Source: Bacteroidales bacterium UBA5235
Lineage (GTDB): Bacteria; Bacteroidota; Bacteroidia; Bacteroidales; VadinHA17
Length of the DNA: 46,584 bases
Assembly: GCA_002409145.1 (NCBI GenBank)
Contig: DHUL01000025.1
Coordinates: forward strand, 4,675-51,258
Reading direction: 5' to 3'
Shown: positions 40,790 to 46,584 of the stretch, piece after piece
Position numbering within the stretch: the first letter of the stretch is position 1
Layout of the letters: every line of letters starts with the position of its first letter
The notes under the pieces: generated by a model
Seen by the model: only the letters and a program-made list of their open reading frames with translations
The model's database searches: none
Told to the model about the DNA's origin: nothing
Program-made: the position numbers and the translations under genes

Positions 40790-42193
40790 ATGTTTGACTA
40801 CACTGCCACATACACGGATTACTATCAGCTGACAATGGCTCAGGTATATTATTATAGCGGGCAAAAGGAAAACAGGGCCGTTTTTGATTATTTTTTCAGA
40901 AAACTGCCTTTTGAAGGAGGTTATGCTGTATTTGCCGGATTGGAGGATCTGCTTGACACGCTTCAGGATTTCAGATTTAATGAAAGAGACCTGGAATTCC
41001 TGAAGGCCAACGGATTCCGTGATGAATTCATAAGGTATCTTGCCGGTTTCAGGTTTACCGGTAATATCCGGGCATCTTATGAAGGTGACCTTATTTTCCC
41101 GGTCAGACCTGTTGTGCAGGTCGAAGCCAATATTATTGAAGCCCAGATAATTGAAACCCTTCTCCTCAATATTCTGAATTTTCAGACACTTATTGCCACC
41201 AAAGCCAGCCGGATGAGGCTGGCTGCCGGAGAACGAAAGCTGGTTGATTTTGGTCTGAGAAGGGCACAGGGACCCGGAGGATATTATGCTGCGAGGGCAG
41301 CCTTTTTAGGAGGTTTTGATGCAACAAGCAATGTAAGGGCCGGCCGTGATTATGGTATTCAGGTTTCCGGCACCATGGCACATTCATTTATTGAAAACTA
41401 TGAGGATGAGTTGACTGCATTTAGCATTTACGCTGAGGAACATCCTGATAACTGTGTGCTTCTGGTCGATACTTATGATACTTTGAGGAGCGGACTGCCA
41501 AATGCTGTCAGAACGGCTAAAATATTGGAAGAGAAAGGTTACCGTCTGAACAGTATCAGACTTGACAGCGGAGACCTGGCCTACCTGGCCAGGAAAAGCC
41601 GGGAACTGCTTGACAAAGCCGGCCTCAATTACGTCAGGATTGCTGCTTCAAACCAGTTGGATGAGCATATAATTAAAAGTCTGCTTGACCAGCATGCTCC
41701 CATTGATATCTTCGGAGTAGGCACAAGCCTTGTCACAGGGCATCCTGACGGTGCACTGGACGGAGTTTATAAACTGGCCTTTTCAAATGGCTTGCCAAGG
41801 ATCAAGTTATCTGAGAATCCCGGAAAAACCACCCTGCCACACAGGAAACAGGTCTACAGGATACTGGAAGAGGATAATAGTTTCGCGGGAGCAGAAGTGG
41901 TAACTATGATCGGGGAACAGGCTCCGGAGACAATGTATCATCCTTTTTATCCTGACAGGTCCTTTTCACTTCAGAATACCGGGAATGAGCCGCTTCTTCA
42001 TGAAATGATGGTAAACGGCACACGCCTTTCACCAACCTTATCATTGCATGAAATAGCGTCATTCAGCAGGGAACAACTGAAGAGGCTGCCCTCAGAATAT
42101 AAGAGGTTCCATAATCCGCACGTTTATAAAATCGGACTAAGCAGCAGACTCAGAAGTGAACGTGATAGGCTGACCGAAGAATTTAAAAAGTAA
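40790..42193 (+). CDS. pncB: Nicotinate phosphoribosyltransferase
   Basis: PncB joins nicotinate to PRPP, giving nicotinate mononucleotide for NAD salvage. The 467-residue protein has YTATYTDYYQLTMAQVYYYSG at the start, then LVDFGLRRAQGPGGYYAARA and GGFDATSNVRAG. GTMAHSFI includes His198, the residue expected to be phosphorylated during the ATP-driven cycle. IRLDSGDLAYLAR and IFGVGTSLVTG are PRPP/product-site blocks. The nicotinamidase gene begins at the base after its stop, completing a nicotinamide-to-NaMN pair. Confidence 0.96.
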   Translation: MFDYTATYTDYYQLTMAQVYYYSGQKENRAVFDYFFRKLPFEGGYAVFAGLEDLLDTLQDFRFNERDLEFLKANGFRDEFIRYLAGFRFTGNIRASYEGDLIFPVRPVVQVEANIIEAQIIETLLLNILNFQTLIATKASRMRLAAGERKLVDFGLRRAQGPGGYYAARAAFLGGFDATSNVRAGRDYGIQVSGTMAHSFIENYEDELTAFSIYAEEHPDNCVLLVDTYDTLRSGLPNAVRTAKILEEKGYRLNSIRLDSGDLAYLARKSRELLDKAGLNYVRIAASNQLDEHIIKSLLDQHAPIDIFGVGTSLVTGHPDGALDGVYKLAFSNGLPRIKLSENPGKTTLPHRKQVYRILEEDNSFAGAEVVTMIGEQAPETMYHPFYPDRSFSLQNTGNEPLLHEMMVNGTRLSPTLSLHEIASFSREQLKRLPSEYKRFHNPHVYKIGLSSRLRSERDRLTEEFKK

Positions 42194-42820
42194 ATGGTAA
42201 TTATGAAAGCGCTTGTCCTTGTTGATGTTCAGAATGATTTCATGCCAGGCGGTGTACTTGAAGTACCGCATGGTGACCTGATAGTTCCGGTGCTTAACAG
42301 GGTGCAGCCATATTTTGACCTGGTGACAGCAACGCAGGACTGGCATCCGAAAAACCATGTAAGTTTTGCCTCAAACCACCCGGGAATGAAACCTTTTGAG
42401 CGTATAATGCTGCATGGATATGATCAGGTTCTGTGGCCTGACCATTGTGTTCAGGGTACCCGGGGTGCACAGTTTCATCCTGATCTTGATACCGGAAGGA
42501 TTGCCGCTATATTCCGAAAGGGGATGAATCCTGAGGTTGACAGCTACAGTGGTTTCAATGATAACATGCACATTGTCAGTACGGGCCTCTCCGGGTATCT
42601 GAAGGAGAAAGGAATAACTGAATTGTATGTATGCGGGCTTGCAGCCGATATTTGTGTATATTATACAATTAAAGACGCGGTGGCGGAGGGGTTTGAGTCA
42701 GCCCTGATTGAAGATGGCTCGCGTCCATTGGATGAAAAAAACTTCGGGTCGGTCAGGACAGAACTCGGGAGAATGGGCGTGAAGATCATCAACAGCAGCC
42801 AGATCACAGATCCTTCCTAG
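42194..42820 (+). CDS. pncA: Nicotinamidase
   Basis: PncA hydrolyses nicotinamide to nicotinate and ammonia, feeding PncB. The 208-residue isochorismatase-fold protein has catalytic Asp11 (LVDVQNDFMPGG), the metal ligands Asp49, His51 and His55 (TQDWHPKNHVSF), WPDHCVQGTRGAQFH, and the nucleophile Cys154 in LAADICVYYT. The start could be Met4 instead of Met1; both leave the domain intact. The gene follows pncB with no gap. Its stop overlaps by four bases the stop of the convergent flavin oxidoreductase. Confidence 0.96.
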   Translation: MVIMKALVLVDVQNDFMPGGVLEVPHGDLIVPVLNRVQPYFDLVTATQDWHPKNHVSFASNHPGMKPFERIMLHGYDQVLWPDHCVQGTRGAQFHPDLDTGRIAAIFRKGMNPEVDSYSGFNDNMHIVSTGLSGYLKEKGITELYVCGLAADICVYYTIKDAVAEGFESALIEDGSRPLDEKNFGSVRTELGRMGVKIINSSQITDPS

Positions 42821-43488
42821 AAGGCCTCCTTCACAATAAGATTTTTATCTGCATTCAGTTCACCCAGCATTTTTTCAACGGCATCCATCATAGGCGGAGG
42901 TCCGCAAAGGTAAATGTGCTTGTCAGTGCCATCAACATTTTTCCTGAGGAAGTCTGTGGTTATGAATCCGTGTGCATATCCGTCAGCAGTCTCATCTGAC
43001 AGGATATTAATGAAGTTGTTGCCCAAAAGTTGTCCGAATTCATATTTCAGGATAATATCATCGCGTTTTTTGTTTGCGAAAATCAGTTTGTTATTGCCAA
43101 TGGCATTTTTCGATTGCAGGTATCTGAAAATTGATATAAATGGTGTAATTCCGGCGCCTCCTGCGATAAAGCAACCTTCACCCTTATATTCTATTGTTCC
43201 GAACACCTCTCCCAGAAGCAGTTCATCATTCTTTTTCAGATGAAGAAGTTCATTTGTGACTCCCTTTCGTGATGGATATGTCTTGATTGTAAATTGGAGG
43301 AAATTGTCTTCAGGCAGGCTGGTAAATGTAAACGGCCTTACTTTTTCCTTCCATCCTTCCTTGTTTATTGAAACATCTACAGCCTGTCCGGGTACGAAGC
43401 TCAATCGCCCGGGTTTTTCCGTAAATATCTGAAGTACATCCGGGGTTATAAGCCCGATGGATATGATTTTCACCCTGTTAGTTTCCAT
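42817..43488 (-). CDS. FAD/NAD-binding oxidoreductase of the ferredoxin-NADP reductase family
   Basis: The 223-residue protein has an FAD-binding barrel (about 1-95) with KVRPFTFTSLP, the R-x-[FY]-[ST] flavin motif. The NAD(P) domain follows with FIAGGAGITPFISIF near 108-122 and HIYLCGPPPMMDAVEKML near 192-209. There is no 2Fe-2S domain, so it is a flavodoxin/ferredoxin reductase-like single-chain enzyme; the electron partner is unknown. Its start has a strong Shine-Dalgarno (GAGGAGG about 6 bases upstream), unusual next to the SD-poor genes elsewhere in the window. That may signal different ancestry or simply strong translation. It is the last intact core gene before the decayed region. Confidence 0.9.
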   Translation of the reverse strand: METNRVKIISIGLITPDVLQIFTEKPGRLSFVPGQAVDVSINKEGWKEKVRPFTFTSLPEDNFLQFTIKTYPSRKGVTNELLHLKKNDELLLGEVFGTIEYKGEGCFIAGGAGITPFISIFRYLQSKNAIGNNKLIFANKKRDDIILKYEFGQLLGNNFINILSDETADGYAHGFITTDFLRKNVDGTDKHIYLCGPPPMMDAVEKMLGELNADKNLIVKEAF

Positions 43489-43554
43489 TTTTTCCTCCTC
43501 GATTACTTTTATTTGTTAAACAATTCATAATCAAAAAAGTTAAAAGGAGGGGGG

Positions 43555-44121
43555 TGCATAAAAAGGTCAAATTGACCACCTGACGTCGGAATAAACAGAC
43601 CACCCAAGGCCGGACCAAATTGACCACCCCTTGCCGGGGCAAACTGACCACTTTTTCTAGAGCTCTTCTCACAGCTTAAAATGGGCAAGGCTGACGGATC
43701 ATATTTTAAAGAAAGATCTAAGATAGAGCGGCAGGATCTGCTCATAATTGATGACTTCGGGCTACTGCCTATTGACAGTGCCAACCCCTCGGCACTGATG
43801 GAAATAGTCGAAGACCGTCATAAAAGAGCCTCAATGATAATAACATCACAGCTGCCGGTTAACTGCTGGCATGAGGTTATTGGAGAGAAAACTGTGGCTG
43901 ATGCTATCCTGGATCAGATCGTACATGACGCTCACCGGATAGAGCTCCGCAGGGAATCCATGAGAAAGGTCCGCGAAAAACAGAAAAATATGGAGATAAT
44001 GAACTAAAAAAGATAAATTTGTTTAACCACTTTCTACCGTGAGAATGCTCTCTTTAAATGACTAACTCTGAGGTGGTCAATTTACTCCGGCGCAATGTGG
44101 TCAGATTATCCGGTATATGCA
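43555..44121. mobile_element. IS21-family deletion derivative (solo ends plus istB remnant)
   Basis: The left end starts near TGCATAAAAAGG (43555) and holds four GACCAC-type repeats (about 43573-43580, 43597-43604, 43621-43629, 43645-43651). The right end carries the inverted copies GGTGGTCAAT (44082-44091) and TGTGGTCAGA (44097-44105) and finishes with the complement of TGCATATACCGG at 44121. Multiple inverted short repeats at both ends, with istB just inside, are typical of IS21. istA and the 5' part of istB are missing, so the element is about 0.57 kb and non-autonomous. I cannot see a convincing target-site duplication. Exact ends are approximate. Confidence 0.75.
43660..44007 (+). pseudogene. 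istB: istB, IS21 transposition helper ATPase, 5'-truncated
   Basis: From ATG 43681 the frame gives 108 residues matching the C-terminal half of IstB: ADGSYFKERSKI, DLLIIDDFGLLPID (Walker B), IVEDRHKRASMIITSQLPV, WHEVIGEKTVADAILDQIVH and HRIELRRESMRK. Family-like residues LFSQLK continue upstream of the ATG to about 43660, where the match stops at ctagagctc next to the left-end repeats. The Walker A part, about half the protein, is gone. The intact family length is about 240-250 residues, so this product cannot be a working ATPase. Confidence 0.88.
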
Positions 44122-44176
44122 CAGTGTGTAACAAGTATTGGATCCCTGTCTTTTAGAACATAATACTGTTTTAACG

Positions 44177-44704
44177 ATGAATATAGTAATTATTGAGGAC
44201 GGAAAGTTCGCAGTTGAACACCTGGAGAAGATGATATTGTAATATAATCAAAACATTAAAATAATCGCAAAGCTTGAATCAGAAGAAGAATTGATAAAAT
44301 GGTTCCGGGAAAATCGTGAACCTGACCTGATATTGTATGAAATTATATCCAACAAAGGTTCAAGGTATAAAGAAAGGTTATCGATTAATTTTGGTCAGAA
44401 AATAAAATCTTTTAATATTTCGGAAGTAGCATATTTTCATAGTGATAAGTGTATTACCCATATGGTATTGCTCAACTCCGGCGAATACCCGGTGGACTAT
44501 AGCCTTGATCAATTGACCGGCATTCTGAATCCAAAGGACTTTTTTAGGATTAACAGGCAGTTTCTTGTGAGTATCCGATCTATAAAAAACATTCATGTCT
44601 TTCCAAAGAGCAGGTTAAATCTTGAATTACAGCCCCCGGCCCCGGCTGATGTCTTTGTTACCATTGAAAAAGTAACTAAATTTAAACAATGGTTGGGGGA
44701 ATAA
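44177..44704 (+). pseudogene. LytTR-family response regulator, interrupted and with a deleted receiver domain
   Basis: The reading frame starts MNIVIIEDGKFAVEHL (44177), a receiver-domain N-terminus, but meets TAA at 44240-44242 after 21 codons. The same frame then continues YNQNIKIIAKLESEEE and EPDLILYEIIS, still receiver-like. Here the usual phospho-acceptor Asp after DLIL is Glu, and the rest of the receiver (about 50 residues) is missing. It resumes with a complete LytTR DNA-binding domain (KIKSFNISEVAYFHSD, VDYSLDQLTGILNPKDFFRINRQFLVS, FKQWLGE). A TTG at 44291 could still give a 137-residue LytTR-only protein. No histidine kinase lies nearby. The gene is decaying or reduced; either way it is not a phospho-switch. 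Confidence 0.8.
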
Positions 44705-44784
44705 AGAGAGATTTAAGAACTGTGAAAATTATTACTGACTGATGATCATTACCCTTGTGTAAATAGAATAATACAGGAGATTTA

Positions 44785-45417
44785 ATGAAGGAAAAATCTC
44801 TTTCCGAACCGTGCTTTTTTGTCGATTCCTTACCCGATATAATTGATACTGACTGTAAGGAATTGATACGTTCTGTTGAAATACAAGCACATGCAAATGA
44901 GATTTTCTTGTGGTTAAAACAATTAAGAGTTGCTCCGTACAGCTACGACTTTATTGATAACAGAAGAATGAAATCTCCTGATTTTATAATTGAAAATCTG
45001 CCTCCCCTGAAAGCAAATATTCATTTCCTGCTTGCTTGTCATGTAACGGAATTTGCGGAAGACTCCTTCATAATTTGTCGTTTCTGTCAACCGGTAAATC
45101 TACCCTTTAATTTGAGCCTCAGAGAGCTTTTTATTGAATACAGGATATCAGCGCAGGGAAGTAAATCCTGTCTTTGGTGTAAAGTAAAAGGATATATCAG
45201 GCGTGATATCCTTTCCAGGGGATTCTTTCATGTTTTTTCACTGGTTAATAAAATAATGATGACAAAGCAACTTAAAAACATAAAGAAATTTTCCGAACGG
45301 TTATCTGCAGGAGAAATCAGAACCGGGAAACTGGACGTGAACAAATATTACGCGAGGTCGGGAATTCACTGGTGGATCTTCTGCCGGAGAAAAATCTGCA
45401 ATGGATTAATACCCTGA
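44785..45417 (+). CDS. SRPBCC/START-like lipid- or ligand-binding family protein
   Basis: The 210-residue soluble protein has VEIQAHANEIFLWLKQLRVA followed by PYSYDFIDNRRMKSPDFI. This matches the helix-grip SRPBCC proteins, in which a W..L.Q.R..PYSYD.IDN..R.SP block opens the domain. Beta strands follow (FIICRFCQPV, LFIEYRISAQGSKSCLWCKV), and the long C-terminal helix is LVNKIMMTKQLKNIKKFSER. The pocket would bind a hydrophobic ligand; no catalytic residues are obvious. Codon use is AT-rich, like the rest of the right-hand region. The last 40 residues (WWIFCRRK...) look less conserved and may be changed by mutation. Confidence 0.65.
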   Translation: MKEKSLSEPCFFVDSLPDIIDTDCKELIRSVEIQAHANEIFLWLKQLRVAPYSYDFIDNRRMKSPDFIIENLPPLKANIHFLLACHVTEFAEDSFIICRFCQPVNLPFNLSLRELFIEYRISAQGSKSCLWCKVKGYIRRDILSRGFFHVFSLVNKIMMTKQLKNIKKFSERLSAGEIRTGKLDVNKYYARSGIHWWIFCRRKICNGLIP

Positions 45418-45503
45418 TTGTCATCAGTCGTACGAATAGAAATAAAACATTGCATGAACTCAGATACAAACTATGTCTCGGGTAAATTCTTAACTTCTGC
45501 CTG

Positions 45504-45644
45504 ATGGCTATAGAACGAACAAGGGTTGTAACAGGGGACAAGATGCTAACAAATGCATTCTGGAATTATTATCATAATGTACCAAATGAACCTCAGAATA
45601 ACTTTTTACCTCAAGATGATGTTTTAATAGATGATCATAACTAA
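45504..45644 (+). CDS. Small hypothetical protein, 46 codons
   Basis: An ATG-started ORF encodes 46 residues rich in Asn and Asp, with the middle NAFWNYYHNVPNEPQNNFLP. I recognise no family, signal peptide or membrane segment. It lies eight bases upstream of the next small ORF in the same direction. Coding is uncertain. Confidence 0.3.
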   Translation: MAIERTRVVTGDKMLTNAFWNYYHNVPNEPQNNFLPQDDVLIDDHN

Positions 45645-45651
45645 CGAATCC

Positions 45652-45810
45652 ATGGACACGAAAAAACCAAATCCTAAGACAGTGAATCCCTACGACTCCA
45701 AGGCCTATACAAGGTCAAATGGTTATTCAGTAGCCTCGAGGCCAAACCCAAGGTCTGTGAATCCATACTCTTCAAAAGATGTGGGTAGGATTAATAAACT
45801 CAAACATTAG
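45652..45810 (+). CDS. Small hypothetical protein with an internal 12-residue repeat
   Basis: The 52-codon ORF has two copies of a proline/asparagine motif, PNPKTVNPYDSK (residues 6-17) and PNPRSVNPYSSK (31-42), 25 residues apart. The DNA copies (45667-45702 and 45742-45777) differ at about nine of 36 positions. Several differences are synonymous or conservative (K/R, T/S), a pattern expected if the peptide, not only the DNA, is kept. It is basic overall and has no signal or membrane segment. I do not recognise the family. Confidence 0.5.
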   Translation: MDTKKPNPKTVNPYDSKAYTRSNGYSVASRPNPRSVNPYSSKDVGRINKLKH

Positions 45811-45902
45811 TTGGATACTTTAATGGCAAAGGGCAAGCCCTACGACTTTGCACACTTCGCCAATCCGTGTAAGTTCAAGTGAGTCCAAAATTGGGTCGCT
45901 GT

Positions 45903-45925
45903 CAAAGTGGGAAATTCGCACTTTG
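45903..45925 (+). repeat. Inverted repeat CAAAGTG-N9-CACTTTG
   Basis: Perfect 7-bp arms with a nine-base loop; first of a series of stem-loops running to 46063. Confidence 0.6.
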
Positions 45926-45952
45926 AAATGACTGATACCTCTAAGCGTTTTA

Positions 45953-45979
45953 CAGAATTGTGAAATACCGCCAATTCTG
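45953..45979 (+). repeat. Inverted repeat CAGAATTG-N11-CAATTCTG
   Basis: Perfect 8-bp arms with an 11-base loop, second of the series; not followed by a T run, so not a terminator. Confidence 0.6.
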
Positions 45980-46016
45980 GGGTTATCTCTGATTTTTATT
46001 ACATTGAGATTCCAAA

Positions 46017-46063
46017 TAGGGATAATCCCTAGATGAATAATTCATCTGTGGGAATTTCCCACA
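46017..46063 (+). repeat. Three abutting perfect palindromes upstream of the 74-codon ORF
   Basis: TAGGGATAATCCCTA (46017-46031), GATGAATAATTCATC (46032-46046) and TGTGGGAATTTCCCACA (46047-46063) follow each other with no gap. Each is perfectly self-complementary around one central base. The first two share the centre ATAAT but have different arms, so as RNA they would be 5-bp stems with identical ATAAT loops, and the third a 6-bp stem with AATTT. The ORF starts 15 bases later. Confidence 0.75.
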
Positions 46064-46078
46064 ATTGATACTGGCAAA

Positions 46079-46303
46079 ATGAATGCTTATGATCACATTG
46101 TCCAAAAGCTGCAAGCTGGCCAGACCGTGTACTTGCTGAATGATTTTTACTCAACAGTCATTAAGTGCATTCCTGGAACAACGCATTACAAGGCAAAGCG
46201 CAAAGGGGGTGACGAGTACGACATTGACCGGAGCACTGACCTGGTGTGCGAAACTCTCGAGGATCCGGTTGAGATTACCGAACAGGAATACAACGAATAT
46301 TGA
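46079..46303 (+). CDS. Small hypothetical acidic protein, 74 residues
   Basis: The product begins MNAYDHIVQKLQAGQTVYLL and ends in an acidic tail EDPVEITEQEYNEY. The middle FYSTVIKCIPGTTHYKAKRK suggests a small beta-rich or mixed fold. I do not recognise the family and see no membrane segment or signal. It lies 15 bases after the palindrome series and in the AT-rich area near the tRNA, so it may be a leftover of a mobile element. Confidence 0.5.
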   Translation: MNAYDHIVQKLQAGQTVYLLNDFYSTVIKCIPGTTHYKAKRKGGDEYDIDRSTDLVCETLEDPVEITEQEYNEY

Positions 46304-46510
46304 CTTTACCAGCTTCGATCAAAGAAGAAAACACCAGTGCTGGACGATTTTTGATTATTTTTGGCGCGGCAGCCCTCCTTCAGACAGTACTAATTCCAGA
46401 TCGGATTTAAAATTCATCACGCAACTTCTATAAAGGGCTGCTTTTCCATTCTACCATGGAAAGGTCGAGTTTTGACTGGGACTGGGATAATACTGGGAAG
46501 GATGCCCATT
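46304..46510. other. Intergenic region with one hairpin, no gene recognised
   Basis: It contains a stem CTTTTCCAT / ATGGAAAGG (46441-46449 with 46456-46464, one G-T pair, six-base loop) not followed by a T run. No promoter box or convincing ORF was seen. Confidence 0.45.
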
Positions 46511-46542
46511 TAAAGAAAAAAGCCACTGATTTACAGCGGCTT
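46511..46542 (-). terminator. Rho-independent terminator of the tRNA gene
   Basis: Read on the minus strand, AAGCCGCTG pairs with CAGTGGCTT over the loop TAAAT (one G-T pair, nine base pairs), followed by TTTTTTCTTT. It lies 15 bases past the tRNA 3' end and points the same way. Confidence 0.8.
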
Positions 46543-46556
46543 ATATTTTTCTTTTG

Positions 46557-46584
46557 CGGTGCGGACGGGACTCGAACCCGCGAC
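46557..46584 (-). tRNA. tRNA, 3' part only, probably tRNA-Asp
   Basis: On the minus strand the sequence contains a T-arm GCGGG-TTCGAGT-CCCGT and then CCGCACC as the 3' acceptor strand with discriminator G. CCA is not encoded. The run GTCGCGGGTTCGAGTCCCGT is what I recall for bacterial tRNA-Asp, and G73 is the Asp discriminator. The anticodon lies outside the window, so identity is inferred. A 5' acceptor GGTGCGG is predicted just beyond the right edge. Confidence 0.75.

Noticed and set aside
43571..43651. GACCAC repeats as a CRISPR or operator array
   Set aside because: The repeats are short and irregularly spaced and are mirrored in inverted form on the other side of istB, as expected for IS21 ends.
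45903..46303. Type III toxin-antitoxin system (RNA repeats plus small protein)
   Set aside because: Type III antitoxins are tandem copies of one sequence followed by a terminator; here the palindromes have different arms and no terminator precedes the ORF.
46456..46584. Open frame from the ATG in 46456 to the right edge
   Set aside because: It runs through the terminator and the tRNA gene in antisense; the residues at its end are those always produced by reading through a tRNA.

Overview
This window looks like chromosomal DNA from a member of the Bacteroidota, probably an anaerobic or facultative Bacteroidales/Marinilabiliales-type organism. The evidence is a SusC/SusD pair with lipoprotein glycosidases, a C-terminal type IX secretion (T9SS) sorting domain on a CotH protein, promoter-like TAnnTTTG boxes (for example 35756-35763, 32130-32137, 23323-23330), starts that mostly lack a Shine-Dalgarno sequence, and an NrfHA nitrite reductase. 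The assignment is inferred from gene content; no rRNA is present.

Layout. (a) 1-1189: end of a DUF47/PhoU-like gene and a PiT phosphate transporter. (b) 1197-6757, minus strand: NapH-like 4Fe-4S membrane protein, pyruvoyl-dependent arginine decarboxylase, nrfH, nrfA and a secreted GH35 beta-galactosidase. (c) 6846-21099, plus strand: a polysaccharide utilisation locus (PUL) that reads as a laminarin (beta-1,3/1,6-glucan) system. It has a membrane-spanning propeller/Y_Y_Y/HTH regulator, SusC, SusD, a PKD surface lipoprotein, a strong internal terminator, then GH3, GH16 and GH30 lipoproteins. (d) 21104-23167: a T9SS-secreted CotH-kinase-like protein. (e) 23323-29414: a threonine operon thrA-thrB-thrC, preceded by a previously unlisted Thr/Ile-rich leader peptide with an attenuator-like hairpin and followed by an anaerobic sulfatase-maturase-type radical SAM enzyme. 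(f) 29411-31936, minus: dienelactone hydrolase-like Tat/lipoprotein and a nucleotide-sugar dehydrogenase. (g) 32212-35659: a lipoprotein translationally coupled to a TonB-dependent receptor, and a beta-barrel protein. (h) 35862-38806: TSUP transporter plus three lipid enzymes (CdsA-like, dolichol/phytol-kinase-like, CDP-alcohol phosphatidyltransferase). (i) 39139-42820: pterin dehydratase, fumarase C, and the NAD salvage pair pncB-pncA, with a convergent flavin oxidoreductase.

(j) 43500-46584 is different in character: AT-richer and full of decay. It holds a 0.57-kb deletion derivative of an IS21-family element (istB fragment between TGCATA-type ends), a LytTR response-regulator gene broken by a stop codon and a receiver deletion, an SRPBCC-like gene, several tiny ORFs (one with an internal 12-residue repeat), and a run of perfect palindromes in front of a 74-codon ORF. 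It ends at a partial tRNA, probably tRNA-Asp, on the minus strand with its own terminator. This is the accessory part of the window.

The most interesting items are the threonine leader/attenuator (23350-23520), the three abutting perfect palindromes with shared ATAAT centres (46017-46063), the three-enzyme CTP-lipid cassette (36683-38806), and the regulatory architecture of the glucan PUL (direct repeats spaced 22 bp before susC and a terminator between the binding proteins and the glycosidases).
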